Source: Dimorphilus gyrociliatus
Taxonomy: Eukaryota > Annelida > Polychaeta > Dinophilidae
Direction of reading: 5' to 3'
Length of the DNA: 41,237 nucleotides
NCBI GenBank assembly: GCA_904063045.1
Contig: CAJFCJ010000103.1
Location: 29,957-71,193, forward strand
In this document: one piece after another, positions 10,780-22,600 of the stretch
Layout of the letters: every line of letters begins with the position of its first letter
Numbering within the stretch: position 1 is the first letter of the stretch
Position numbers and translations under genes: made by a program
Notes under the pieces: generated by a model
The model's database searches: none
Seen by the model: only the letters and a program-made list of their open reading frames with translations
What the model was told of the DNA's origin: nothing

Positions 10780-12144
10780 TTGATTTTTTTTTCTTATTTG
10801 GCATCGCTTCATAATAATTGGAACAGGGGGTTTAATGTTCATAGTTTTTACAAAGAAAATAGTCAATCTTTCCTTTCATCAATTAAACAACAATTTTTAA
10901 TGTTAATTCATTGTTTGAAAGGTTTTCAAGAATTCTGTACCCATCCTCTGTGCTTTTTACTTGTATCTTTGAATTTAGGTTTTAAGTGTAATCAACGTTA
11001 TTTGGCCTTTGATAGTGCAATGAAACAATTTCTAACAATTTTAGAAATGAAAAAAAGAGGAAATTTCCAATTACAAATGGATTGTAACAATGATATTTTA
11101 GTGGAATACTTTACCAGTTTAACATCAAAAAATATTGGATATCTTTTATCAACTGGAATTATTAAATATAATCCTCAGGCTATCTTTCATTTTTTTCATA
11201 ATTCCAGTAAACTATTCATATTATCATCCATCGAAAGATACTACTTGAAAAAGTTATTGAATCCTAAACTACCATCATGGCCATCATCATCATCCACTCC
11301 AGAAAGAGACTACCTAAAAGAGTTATTAAACTCAAGAGACTTGCCATCATCATCTCCAGGAAGAAAGCAGCTGTTCATAGCTCTGAATGAAATCAATCTG
11401 TCTGAAAACACCTCACCCATAAACATTTACAATGTGGATGATATGAAAATGTTTCTCTATCTACTCAAGAAGACGCTATACCAATTCAATGAAATATTAA
11501 TCAAGTACAAAAATAATGAAAAGATCATCCTATCCCTGAGGAAGATATGTTCAATAGAGAGTAAAAATCTAGCTTTAATCTACTTTCATACAAGTGAAAT
11601 ATTCTGCCCATTCAACATTAATACCAGTTTCTTTAAAGAATTAAAGAACTTAATTGAAAGCAGTATCATTCACTCTGCACCAAACGGTACAGTAATTATA
11701 AAACAAATGGCGTTAAATTTCCAAAATATGAATGTAAATTTTTACAATTTAAAATTATTTTTTACAAATATGACAAGTACATTTATCAATTGTACTGAAA
11801 TTATATTAAGAAATGCAAATCTGAATGAAATCATTTGCAAAAGTCTACAAACTTTTCTAAATATGCAATTCTGTTTAAGACTCTTTGACATAAGCTACAA
11901 CAGAATTGGCAATGAATCCTTTCAAAAATTTTTACGATCTCTCACACAAAGTTCATCCAAATTGGAATTGTTGTTTTTTCAATCAATTGGAATTGATAAT
12001 TACATTTTAGAAGATTTACTTAAATTTTTAAAGCAATTACAAACGATAATTAAAGTTAATATGTCAAACAATCAATTGGCAAAACATTCCAATCAAAGAA
12101 TAATTCAACTGGCTAAAAAGAAGCAGTTTGTCTTCATAAGTTGA
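10780..12144 (+). pseudogene. Truncated inverted copy of the dual-NACHT gene 3' part
   Basis: An open frame of 454 codons. The first 21 residues come from unique AT-rich DNA, and everything from HSFYKENSQ onward (433 residues) equals residues 2009-2441 of the 573-7898 protein. The duplication starts just after the Walker B region of the second NACHT, so Walker A and B are missing. Only the helical part and terminal LRRs are left. No substitutions are seen relative to the parent. It could be expressed as a short LRR protein if a promoter lies in 10552-10780, but loss of the nucleotide-binding motifs and the arbitrary breakpoint argue for a gene fragment. Confidence 0.7.
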
Positions 12145-12716
12145 TTCAGTTGTTTGCTTTTTTTATTAGATAACACTCTATATTCATACACCAAATTGTA
12201 TAGTGATTTCATCTGTCATAGTTTGTTATTTCCCATTTCAGCTTGGGTAGTTGGTAGATAAATTGTATGTGAAATTTTCAGTGTAAAACAGCATTCAAGA
12301 TCTTCAGTCCCTCTTGGACTAATTCAAGGACATTCACATCATGATTGTTCAATGTTCTTTGAGATTGTTTGTTTAGATATTCCAAACAATATATGGAGAA
12401 AGGAAAAGAATGGAGAGATCTTAGGATATCATTGTATTACCATTATTACCAGCAGACTGAAGTCTGATCTTTGGAACAACAGAAATTTGTTGACCTACTG
12501 TTGTATTTTGAAATTATAGGGATATGTAATTCCATGTGGAAACCTGAAAATTGGTCAGTGTTTGGTCCATCGATTAGAACAAAAAACAGTTTGGAGGTTT
12601 GTCATAATATAATGAACAGTCATATGACCTGAAAAGGCTCATTCTACATATTAGTTGATGAATTGAAAATAGAGTGAGACTTGATCATTATCTATGAAAA
12701 GGTAATGCCTGAAAAA
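10843..12716. repeat. Right arm of the 1,874-bp inverted repeat
   Basis: Exact-register reverse complement of 1-1874. The inner boundary is sharp at 10843 (atagttttta against the divergent parent). On the outer side this arm continues naturally into more MULE sequence (12717-12850), so the left arm may also extend beyond the window. The spacer between arms is 8,968 bp. Confidence 0.95.
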
Positions 12717-12860
12717 CAAATCTGTAGACATCAAAGAAAAAGGTATGTGCAAACAGAGAATAAAATATTTGATATTCGGGATAAATATAAACTGAGAAAA
12801 ATGTTGGCAGATGAATTGTTACTACAAACATCTCATATCTATGCTCCATGGTTTTTACAT
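12360..12860 (+). mobile_element. MULE transposase C-terminal remnant (right copy)
   Basis: Translated on the plus strand, 12480-12700 reads MWKPENWSVFGPSIRTKNSL, then EVCHNIMNS, then GSFYILVDEL. The part after 12717 continues with a basic region ending near DIRDKYKLRKMLADELL. This is the C-terminal half of a MULE transposase: WNVY-like W motif, R-T-N-N-x-L-E-G-W-H degraded here to RTKNSLEVCH, then a helical tail. At least two in-frame stops (near 12632 and 12675) make it dead. The copy at 39880-40252 is a diverged paralogue that kept EGWH but lost the tryptophans. Confidence 0.65.
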
Positions 12861-13054
12861 ATATTTTATATTGTTATATTCTGTTCATTTCTTTTTTAAC
12901 CTTATATTCTTTCCAAGAAGATGGCACAGGCAAAAATGCATTAGGTTAATGTGTAGAAAGACATATTGTAGAATAAATAATAAGATTATTGTTGGTCAAA
13001 ATAAATATATTGAATATGTTCCATAACAGGTTAAGCTCAATTCTCATTATATTA

Positions 13055-13190
13055 GGTACGATCGCGATATTGTAGACACTTTTGCTACGTGGACTATGTG
13101 GAAATAATGACCATTCTTGACCTCCTATAAAATCTTTTTCTGTTTTAAAACTTGTTTGAGGTCTGGCATTGTCAGGCTTCAACATTATCT
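13055..13190 (-). mobile_element. mariner/Tc1 transposase catalytic fragment
   Basis: Minus strand encodes LKPDNARPQTSFKTEKDF and then WSLFPHSP. This matches the H/P-D-N-A-R-P-H-T motif, which carries the second catalytic Asp, and the following L-F-P-H-P-P-Y-S region of mariner/Tc1 transposases. Homology is lost after PHSP, where the third Asp motif should be. Upstream the frame is broken. It is a fossil fragment. Confidence 0.6.
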
Positions 13191-14205
13191 TTTTTTCCAG
13201 TAGAATTTAGTTTAACTAAGCCTTTTCAGACATCCAATGTATATTTTGAAGTCCATTTTTTCTCCATACTCCATAAATTCACATGGATTTTGCAACAATA
13301 TTCCCCCAATACATAATAAAACAGTTTTTTAGCTGATTTAGTGACCAGATCTCAGAAAAAAGTCTTTAATACTTTTTTCCTTTTTTTGTGGCAGATACCC
13401 ACCCTCTTACTGAACCTCAGAGTTTCATCCCCAAAATAGCTTTTGACCCTGAATAAATATTCTTTGAGGGTGATTCAGGACAACTACCCCAATCTAATCA
13501 TTAAGAAAAATCACCTGAAAACAACCTGAGATTTAACAAGCAATATAAATTGGATAAGCAAGAGAAGTACGTTATCTTAAAAATGGTAATATTAAAAATA
13601 TATAAAAATGATACGGTTAGACTCTACTTCAATATTATTTAACCAATCATCATTTTTGCTATAGCTACAGTCCACAAAAAGTAAGGTATATCAATGATTT
13701 TTAAGATAAAATATCATTAATTATCAAAAAATATTTGATAGATTGCTTACCTGATCAAAGATTATTGTTTTGTAGACAAAGTGTTTCTAAATTAGAAAAC
13801 AATCTTTCTCTATATGGAAACAAGAGTCAAAAATGTATTGTTATCTCTATGATAAGATATCACAGATTTGTGGAAATTTTACAATTAGATAACAAAAGGA
13901 AGAAAAATATTGAAAATTTTCGGTTTTTACTCTCTGTTTGCGTCTGTCTATTTTCCATGTTGGAAGGGCTACTTGTAGCGTGTCGCTCTAAAACTACTTT
14001 ATAATTATAGTAATATTCATACCTTAACTAATTTATAACCTATATTCAAAAAGAAATTTATATTCATCATAGGAATTTAAGAGTTTTAATCAATAAAAAT
14101 ATATTAGATAAGTTATCTTTAATACTTTTTTTTTCAAGTCTATATATTTATAGTAATACAAGTTTCAATACTTGTTTATAACACTAAAACAGACAAAGAT
14201 TTTTC
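13191..14205. other. Intergenic, no gene recognised
   Basis: Possible decayed transposon sequence continues to about 13510. An 89-codon plus-strand ORF at 13735-14004 has no recognisable domain. An 18-bp stretch at 13963-13980 is identical to 15349-15366 inside the LRR gene downstream, so a scrap of LRR sequence may sit here. The immediate upstream region of the 14206 gene is AT-rich. Confidence 0.4.
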
Positions 14206-15573
14206 ATGGGTTGCGGAGCGTCAAGTGTCAAACCTTGCAGACATTTGTATTGTCTGCAATGTTGTCAACTTTTACCAGGAGATAAGTTTGATATAATTTG
14301 CAATCTTTGTTCAGAAGAATTTGAACTAACTGAAGATCAAATTTTAAATGTTAAATTTAGTATTCCGGATGAATCTCTCGAGAAAATATCATTTGTTGAT
14401 AAATTGTGTAAAGATCATAAAACTATTTTATCAACTAGTATAAAACTAAATATTCAATTTACAACTGAAAATTTTCTTGGCTTGTGTGATAGATTAAATA
14501 AAGGTCCAAGTTTATTGACAAGTGTAAAATTTAAACTCTGTCAAATTGATGAGAATTCTTGGAAAACTATTGGTAATACCTTGGAAAAATTTTCTTCAAT
14601 TGAAAATCTAGATTTCAGTAAAAATATTGGAATGGGAGATGGCTTGATAATTATTTGTAAGAGTCTTATTACATCATCAAATAATGTAAAAGATTTGAAT
14701 TTATCAATGTGTATGTTAAGTGAAAATCATTGGATAGAAATTGGGAAAATATTGGAAAATTTTCATAGATTGAAAAATGTAGATTTGAGCGGAAATAGAG
14801 GAATAGGCGACAATGGAGTATTAAATATTTGTGAAGGGTTAAAAAGTTCATCAACTTGTTTGAGATACTTAAATTTAAGTGATTGTAATTTTATATTTTT
14901 GGCTCAATGGGAATTAATTTGTGCATTAGTTGGACAATTATACTATTTAGAAATTGTTGATTTAAGCTATAATACTATACAAGAGAATGTATTGATTCCA
15001 ATATGTAAAGGACTACAATCATCTTTTAATAGTTTAATCTCTATTAATTTTTCATTTTGTAATTTTTCTTCACTTGAATCTAAAGTATTGGGAAATTTTT
15101 TAATGGATATGCCAAAATTACAAAAAGTAAATTTAAGTGCTAATAAACATATGGGAGTTGGATTAGCATTAATCTGCAATGGACTTGTTGAATCATCAAA
15201 TACATTGACAACTTTATCTTTTGTTGATTGTGAACTGAATAATGAACAATGTCTTAACATTGCATATGCTCTGAAAAAATGTCACAAAATAGCTTTCCTA
15301 AACTTGTCTTTCAATACAAACATGGGTGATGGACTAGAGAGTATTTGCGAAGGGCTACTTGTAGCGAAAGATACTCTTCAGTCAATTCTTTGTTATAAAT
15401 GCTTCTTAACCGACAGTCAAAAGAAAGTCCTCCTCTGTTTGTTAGTACTCTGTCCTTCTATGCTTTGTTTGGACATGAGAAATGAAGGCGACATAAATGA
15501 TGGATCAATAATAATAGAAACAATGTTTTTAAGGCTTGAATTCACGGAAAAGATTAAGAAACATCAGAGATAA
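14206..15573 (+). CDS. Half-RING, LRR protein with myristoylation-like N-terminus (455 aa)
   Basis: The N-terminus MGCGASS fits an N-myristoylation/palmitoylation signal (Gly2, Cys3, Ser6). Residues 11-35 hold C-x-H-x2-C-x2-C-x12-C-x2-C, the second half of a TRIM-type RING finger (form PCGHxxCxxC...CPLC). The first Cys pair of a RING is absent, so either this is a degenerate RING or a 5' exon encodes it. From about residue 100 onward lie some six 57-residue ribonuclease-inhibitor-type LRR pairs with the signature ICEGLxSSxxxL and NLSxNxxMGDG. The same repeat family occurs at 28187-30112 and in the NLR pseudogene at 30891-34529. It has no NACHT. A membrane-tethered ubiquitin-ligase-like or scaffold role is only a guess. 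The start is chosen because the frame begins there and MGCG is a plausible true N-terminus. Confidence 0.8.
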   Translation: MGCGASSVKPCRHLYCLQCCQLLPGDKFDIICNLCSEEFELTEDQILNVKFSIPDESLEKISFVDKLCKDHKTILSTSIKLNIQFTTENFLGLCDRLNKGPSLLTSVKFKLCQIDENSWKTIGNTLEKFSSIENLDFSKNIGMGDGLIIICKSLITSSNNVKDLNLSMCMLSENHWIEIGKILENFHRLKNVDLSGNRGIGDNGVLNICEGLKSSSTCLRYLNLSDCNFIFLAQWELICALVGQLYYLEIVDLSYNTIQENVLIPICKGLQSSFNSLISINFSFCNFSSLESKVLGNFLMDMPKLQKVNLSANKHMGVGLALICNGLVESSNTLTTLSFVDCELNNEQCLNIAYALKKCHKIAFLNLSFNTNMGDGLESICEGLLVAKDTLQSILCYKCFLTDSQKKVLLCLLVLCPSMLCLDMRNEGDINDGSIIIETMFLRLEFTEKIKKHQR

Positions 15574-18356
15574 TTCAGTTTTGCGGCTGTCAATGTATAA
15601 TTCATTTAATGAGTGATAATTGAGACATTTCAGAAGTTTAGTTTATTGAACAAAATTAATCTTTATACTTGACAGAAAGATAGATATGAATCTTGTCAGA
15701 AAAATATTACAACACTATCCTTTAAAAATAAATGTTCTAATTTGATGCTGTTTCCAAATTGATTTTATTTTAATTCAATTACTTGGTCAAAATTTGTCAA
15801 TTTCCTTTTAGTTTACTACACATAACATTCTGACCATGACAAAAATTTCTCATTTCTATACCATTAAAAAATAATGTTTCAGTAGTCTTTCAAATAGTAA
15901 ACAACAACAGGTTTTGTGTTTGTAAACCCTTAATTATCAATTATTATATCATGTTTATGCAAATGAACACTTTTTGTTGTTGACAACATGTTTAAATGTC
16001 CTGTATCCTACAATTATTTTTGATAAACATCAATTAAATCATTTTCTCTTTTTAAATTTATCAACAATACAATGAAATGAAGAATTTTTTTATAAATTTC
16101 TATTAAATTTGCTGTGAAAGCCTTTAAAGTCATTATTGTTTGATTAGCTCCTTTTAAAATTTACTAATTATTTGTTGATCAGAGACTAGTGAAATTGATC
16201 ATTATTGTTTATATTTGCTTATCACTCAGTATTGGTTTCATTTGAACCTTTAAAGAAAGTGTTTAATTTGAATGGTTTATTTGAAACTAAATACTTAAGC
16301 TTGTAACAATATAAAAGTTCAATAGCAGGGTAGACAGTATGTTATAGCCGGTTCCCAAGTTACCAAACTAGTGTCTAATATTGAAAGAGTAGAAGGCTTG
16401 CCCCAGTGGGGTTCTTTTCAGTTTAAGGTAAGACAGTTAGAGTAAAACAGTGAGGGCTTACATATTTGTAGATTTGTCTCCAATATGTAATCATCACCCT
16501 ACAGTTGGTGGTCTAGGAACAGTATGTTACAAAGTTCAACACTTGAGAAAACAAATTAATCACACTTTGGCCAAACCCTAAACAAGTTCATTAATCATAA
16601 CTTGGACAAACCCTAAACAAGCCTATCAATCACAACTTGGCCAACTTGGCCAAACCTTAAGTATGACCAGGCAAGGTCTGACTTTGGCCAAATGGTGATT
16701 GTATTTCTGACGTAGGTTTTTGATTAAGTATATGGTTAAGTTGTTTATCCTAGCATAGTATAAGCATCAAATAAAACAAAAGTTATAGACCATTTTACCA
16801 TTGCTTAAAAAAGCAGAAATACTGCATGTAAGCAGTTCGTTTTCTTTGAAACTACTCTTTGAATCTAAATATAATCTAAATTCTTAAGCACAGAAAAACA
16901 CATGTTTTCTTATTTCTAAGATGTTAATTATTTTTGGGTATACTTGCGAACTTGATCATTTAACTAAGGTAATAATACTAGTTATTAAAACAAATGGCCA
17001 GAATCCTTTTTATAACTGCTTTAGGATTTTCATCTTTCATCAATTTGAAATGTCTGCCATAATATATTTGAAGAAAAATTGTTCAAGGGAATAAGATGCC
17101 TTTTGAAAATGGTAGTGCAAACGCAAGAGATAGTTTAGAGTTAGGATAAAAGCAAAAATTTGTAGACAGTTTGTTTTCTATTTCCACAGATTGTATACAA
17201 AATTAATAAAACACAATAAAGAATAGATGCTGTTTTGTGATATAAAGTAAAGCCTATATCAATTTTTTATATACCTGCCAGAATCTTTATCTCTCGAAAT
17301 ACAGTTTCAAGACAACAAAAGTCCTATGCAAATGATCATGATTTGCATCATGAGAGAAACAACAGCCTATTCATTTAATGAAAAATTTCATTTTCCAAAT
17401 GAATTTTACATTAGTTTTGTTTGAAATTGAAAACTTTTAAGAACACAGAATGCCAGATGAAAAAGTGAATGAAGAAGAAAACACTCCAGATCATTTTAAT
17501 GAAATTGAACTATAGATAGAAACGATTTCAACTAAACATGGTCAAGTATTTAAGAAAAGGAATGTATAAGGTGCAAAGTAGATGAGCAAACAAGAGTTGT
17601 AGTTTTTGCGATAGATATTCAACTTTAACCAATTGTAATCAACAATCATTTGTTTCCTGAAGGAATATTCAAACAATTGCAGACTTTTCATGAATTTAAA
17701 AAAAAAGATTTAGGATTGAAACAGGTATCATCTTTTATTTGTATTCTGTTCACTCAAGAAAAAGACTGCTTATAAAATATTTTTCAAGATAAATATAATA
17801 TATGCTCAAAATATAATTTTTAATTACTGTTGATATTTCATAGGCTGTTTAACACATTTATGCTTTTAAACAAAGTTTTTTTGTATGGACAACACTATAT
17901 ATTATTTCACACAACATGCATTAACCCGATTAAAAATATGAAAAATAACCCAAAGTTCATTATTACTTACTCCTAATCTCCTACCCTAATTAAACTTGGC
18001 AGAATTCTGAAGTAAATTTATTAATAGGTGTAGGCCATTTATTTTTAATATCTCATAACACTTAGATTATATCTAAGTGCACAAAAAATATCTTCAATAG
18101 AACTTTTTTTTCTTACAGTTTACTCTTGAAGATGATTAAATTAATTCTATCAATTGGCTTGGTTTGTGAAGAAGAATGAGAACTTTTTAGCTACTGTATC
18201 AAATCAACAGTTGTTATTAATAAATAATTAAAGAAAATTCAATAAAATTGCAATAAAGAAGAACAATCTTTTAATAGAATATCACGTGATGAAATATAAT
18301 GACAATTGATATCTATTTCAAGAAATTTTCACTGATCATGAATTCTAGATTGATAA
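15574..18356. other. Long intergenic region with a dispersed repeat, no gene recognised
   Basis: AT-rich. It contains the dispersed repeat at 16453-16700 (listed separately). A 22-codon open stretch at 17450-17518 (MPDEKVNEEENTPD, acidic, ending in TAG) could be a stray last exon but has no support. The 5' UTR and promoter of the receptor gene should lie at the right end. Confidence 0.45.
16453..16700 (+). repeat. Dispersed repeat R3 with internal 35-bp tandem units
   Basis: Homologous to 25990-26215 (shared caatatgtaatcatcaccct / agttggtg, gttcaacacttgag-type and ttggccaa blocks). In this copy 16556-16650 holds about 2.7 tandem units of 35 bp built on tggccaaaccctaaacaag. No coding capacity; likely non-autonomous transposon or satellite-like expansion inside one. 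Confidence 0.65.
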
Positions 18357-19616
18357 ATGAGAGATAAAGAACAAAAGTGGATGTTTATCACAAGTTTTCT
18401 ATGGGTGATATTAATAAATAATCAAAATGTTGTTAAACCACAAAGAGATATAGAAGGTTTTAAAAAAATTGAAATATTTGAGGAAAATGATGAATATATT
18501 ATTGGATATGTAAAAATTGTTGAAAAGACTAAAAAAATTGAACATTTTCTACAATATTCAATTTACAAATACAATGTTTTAAATGAACCGGATCGTAGTA
18601 ATCCACTCATTAATGAAACTATTAAAATTATTCAACCAAACTCTATTCGGAATAGTCAAATGAAAATTGGTGAAAAGAGAAGAAGAGAAATGTGTAAAAG
18701 TACATTATTTTCATTAAGAGAAAAGAGCGATTTAGAAAGATATATAGATAAAAAGACTATAATATTAATCAATGAAAAAAAAAGTTGGCAATATTTGGTG
18801 AATGATCCGAATAGAAATACAATTATTAAATGCAATTATATGGAATTAGATGGTTAATAAGAACGTTTTCAATTCCATTTAACTCTCTCTCTCTCTCTCT
18901 ATCTTTATATCTCTCCATCTTAGACTATGAATTACAGAGAAAACATAAATTTAAATTTAATGTTTTTCACATTTCAAATGATGCTTGGAAAGATTATTAC
19001 ATTGTAACAAAATCACTTTTAGCCTTTCCACTGTTTTTCTCTCAGAAGACTGATTGGAAAACAGCCTGTCTATTTGTTTGTAATTTATTAAAGCAAAGCA
19101 ATGGCGTTGATTATTGTTACGGAATTCAGTCCTCATATCACGTAAGAGAAATTGTTTTAAAGGACACTGACAAACTTTTAAGCATCTCTACCCATTTATT
19201 TTTCACGTCATAAGTCAACTATAATTATTAATGGTTGCGTAATAGGGAGTAATAAATTTACTGTTCAAAAATGTTATTATGAAATATTCGAGAAGAAAGT
19301 CACTACTTTACAGATGGATGTTGATTGTATTGAAAAATTCACTGACAGTAATAAATGAGTTTGTCTTATTTTCACATTTATACTTTTACATTCTTTTTTT
19401 TTAAAAAAACAAAAAGTAACTAGAAGTATTTTCGATTTTAAAAATTTGAATTTTAAATTACAAATATATAATGAAGATAAAGTTTCCTCTTATGGAAGTT
19501 TGTTGGTTAGTGTAAGAGGGGAAAGTGTCTACAGACCACTAGAATATAGAAAAATACCAATAAATATTTCAAATACAATTTGCCTTCTGCTTGGTTATGA
19601 TAGACTTCATTCTTAT
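18357..19616 (+). CDS. Receptor N-terminal exons with signal peptide
   Basis: The first exon opens with MRDKEQKW followed by a hydrophobic run (MFITSFLWVILI) and NNQNVV, a likely signal peptide, perhaps from the internal Met9. The donor at 18852 (phase 1) joins 18924, spanning a 71-bp intron with a CT-rich tract. Exon 2 ends in phase 0 before gtaaga at 19142 and joins 19215. Exon 3 (INGCVIG, KCYYEIF, VDCIEKF) ends in phase 1 at 19347 and joins 19417. Exon 4 contains GSLLVSVRG and SNTICLLLGY, reminiscent of the N-terminal and middle strands of SRCR domains (W...CRxLGY). Its end is uncertain, because repeat R1 begins at 19621, right after a gtaatt donor at 19617. Confidence 0.55.
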
Positions 19617-22600
19617 GTAATTTGTACTTTGTTGTATTGTAATTGTAGGAATTTCTGGTTCGTCACAACTGTAATCGTCCTTTCCAATCATTTACCAACT
19701 TGCCAAAGTACTGGTCCAAATAGAACCTTTAAAGTTCGTCCACAAATAGTCTAACAAAGGCAATTTCGGTAGAAATTAATTAACAAAACACCAGTATTTC
19801 GTCCAAAGAATATGTATTGAGTAAAATGAGCTTCTAGTTCTAAACAAGCTAGTTTAAACAACTAGCTGACGGTTAGAAAACTGAACTATCAACTGTTAAT
19901 TTCGTAGGGTTTATATACTCTTTTAAGGGTTGATAGTTCACAAATTTCAATGTTCACAAAAACAAAAGTAACATTTGAAGACAAAGAAAAGTTCTAAATA
20001 TGGTCATGTTTTTATTGTTTTCCTCTTCTAAATAATAGTTGAATTTCGAAGGTTGGAGAGTTGCATAAGATGTAACAATTTTAGTAGGACAAGTCCAACA
20101 ATCAAGAAAACATGTAGATTGTATATTTTTTATATTCTACCTTAATAATGATATTCAATTGATTGAGTTAGTAAATTTAGCATCAGCATATAAGGAGGAA
20201 GTATATCTGATTAATGCATGTTAAAAAGAACAGTATTGTGTATACAATACTGTTGAATAGTCAATATAATCTAAACTTAGAATTTAAGCATAATTGATAT
20301 TTAATTGAACTAGTTTTAGTTCGAAATCATAAATTTATGGATTAATAAATTGTAATATTAATGCTAGGTTGCAAATAGCAAATATTCTTTATATAATTCA
20401 ATAGGTTTTATTGCTGCATAATGTGTATGCACTGCCCTATGCGAAACTAGGTCACTACTGCTTATCTTTATCAGTGCTATATGCATAGTACAATACTGGT
20501 TCAATACTACTTCTCTATTGTAGAATATAGCTGACGAATGTATGTGTACATAATTTATTCAAAAATTGAGAATATTAATAATTCAACAGCCATTTTTCAA
20601 AGTTTTGTATTCGAAATCACGTGATAAAGTCATTTTGATCAATTTTGATTTTTTTTTAAATTCTGTTGTTTTCAGAGTAATTAGAATGACGAATTCGTAT
20701 AGGAAATCACTTATAAAATGCTATAAATCACAAGCAAACTGTTTGTTTGTTTGTTTGTTTGAATATTTCTCCTTTTTCATTTCATTCTTTTTGGAAAATT
20801 TTTAGACTTTCTATCCTATCCAGAAAACCTTGACTATTCGCTTTGGTTAAAAGAGAATGATACTATTTATAGAGTCCTTTCTCCGGACAATAAATCTACT
20901 CACCTATGTAGACAGTCTCAATATATCCTACTTTTGGCAGGCTTTCTTAATCATAATAAACATGCTATATTTAATGATTATGGAAATATAACACTATCCA
21001 ATAACTATCGACTATCCCCAATCCAATGCAACATTTTGCAATTAGAAGGTTGAAACGTCATCCCATATTTTATCCTTATGAAAATGTTTTTTTTTTCCAT
21101 TTTCAAAGAACTTGATGTTAGAAAAATGAACGAAATTCAAAATTTATCATATGATTTAGAATATTCTGAAAAAAATCTAACATTCAATTATTTCATTGAA
21201 TCCAAAACTTATGGTATCCTGTTTCCATTTAGCAATCAGGAAGATCTATCAAAAGATCTATGCTCGTATATTTGCCAAAGATATTCAATGGTTATTGACG
21301 AATTTGGTTGTCCCGAGATAAAAGTAGAAGACAGTGTATGTAGGTCTTATTCAGCCAATAGGAAACTAGATATTTAGGTCACAGATATTTTATAATTATT
21401 TAATTGTCTGTGTGTATTCTTTTAAAAATATACACTTCTTAGCCCTTTTTGTCAGAGAATCTTCTTTTTAAAAAGTAAAAAATAACAATTTTTTTAGCTT
21501 CCACATTTTAATTCCAATCCTGGCCGAATAAAATCAAGTACATTAATTGGACATTATAGAAGTATTGCTACTCTGTATTTATCTTCTCCAAAATGCCTTC
21601 AAAAACCAAATTTTTTTTATTAATAAATATTAATAGTCGTTTGTCTTTTTTTTATAAAAAAAAAGCATTAAAATTTCTTGGTAATAAAGAAAATTTATAT
21701 TTTAATGAAAATCTCCGAAAAAAGTTCATAAAACTTTTCAAGGACTTTTACAGTTGTTTGTCAATTTAAAATGGTATTATTTCTTATATTTGAATTATAA
21801 TACTGTAAAGAAGATATGTTCATTCTTTGGCTATAAATATGGAACAATTTTAAATGTAAATACTCAATCTATCTCTGAAATTCGATTCAATTTTTATCAA
21901 ACTCTAAATTGTTCAATTAATTCAAAAGTCATTCAGGATTGTACAATTATTTATAGGTCAAATCAATTGAATTTCAATGCAGTAAATTTTTTATCTTGGC
22001 CATTTTTTTTTCCTCTTCAAAGCAGCAACAGTGATGAGTCGTCTCTTTATAAATTCAATCTAGAATGTTCAGATAGGCCTAGTCAAGATTGTATAGGCCA
22101 AAATGTTTTAACAATCTATGATACTTGCTATGTATTATGTATTCGAAACAAAATTATTGAAAAGCGTTAAGGAAAGGGAGGGAATTTGTCAACAGAAGAA
22201 TTTAACGTTAGCTGACTATCCTACTCGACAGAGGATATTTTCTCTAGAACTTCTACAAATATTTATAAAGAACATATTAAATTTAAAGGAGAAAACTGAG
22301 AAAAATATTGGAAATATCTGTAAAAAATAGAAAAATAGAAAAACTATATGAAATATCATAATTTTAAATTATAACAGATGTTCATGTGGGAAAATTAAGA
22401 AATAATCAATTAACTTTTCAAACTTCTAGTAATTTTGATTTAAAATTTTTTACATTTAGAAAACTATTGCCTCAGGTAAATTGTTTGTTAGATATTTCTT
22501 TATATATCTCTAAAACAAACAAATAAAACCATCTAATAAAGGAATTAAATGCTTATTCAAATATGATGCAATTCCATCATGAATTGAATGGTAATGCCGA

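Noticed and set aside
13735-14004. 89-codon plus-strand ORF
   Set aside because: No domain, low complexity, no conserved motif; only an 18-bp match to the LRR gene. Left as intergenic.
19617-19754. C-terminal 45 codons of the ORF running to 19754
   Set aside because: They lie in dispersed repeat R1, which has no such coding frame in its other copies; a donor at 19617 precedes it.
20741-20762. (GTTT)n run as coding Cys/Leu repeat
   Set aside because: It starts exactly at a GT donor whose phase fits the next exon, so it is intronic microsatellite.
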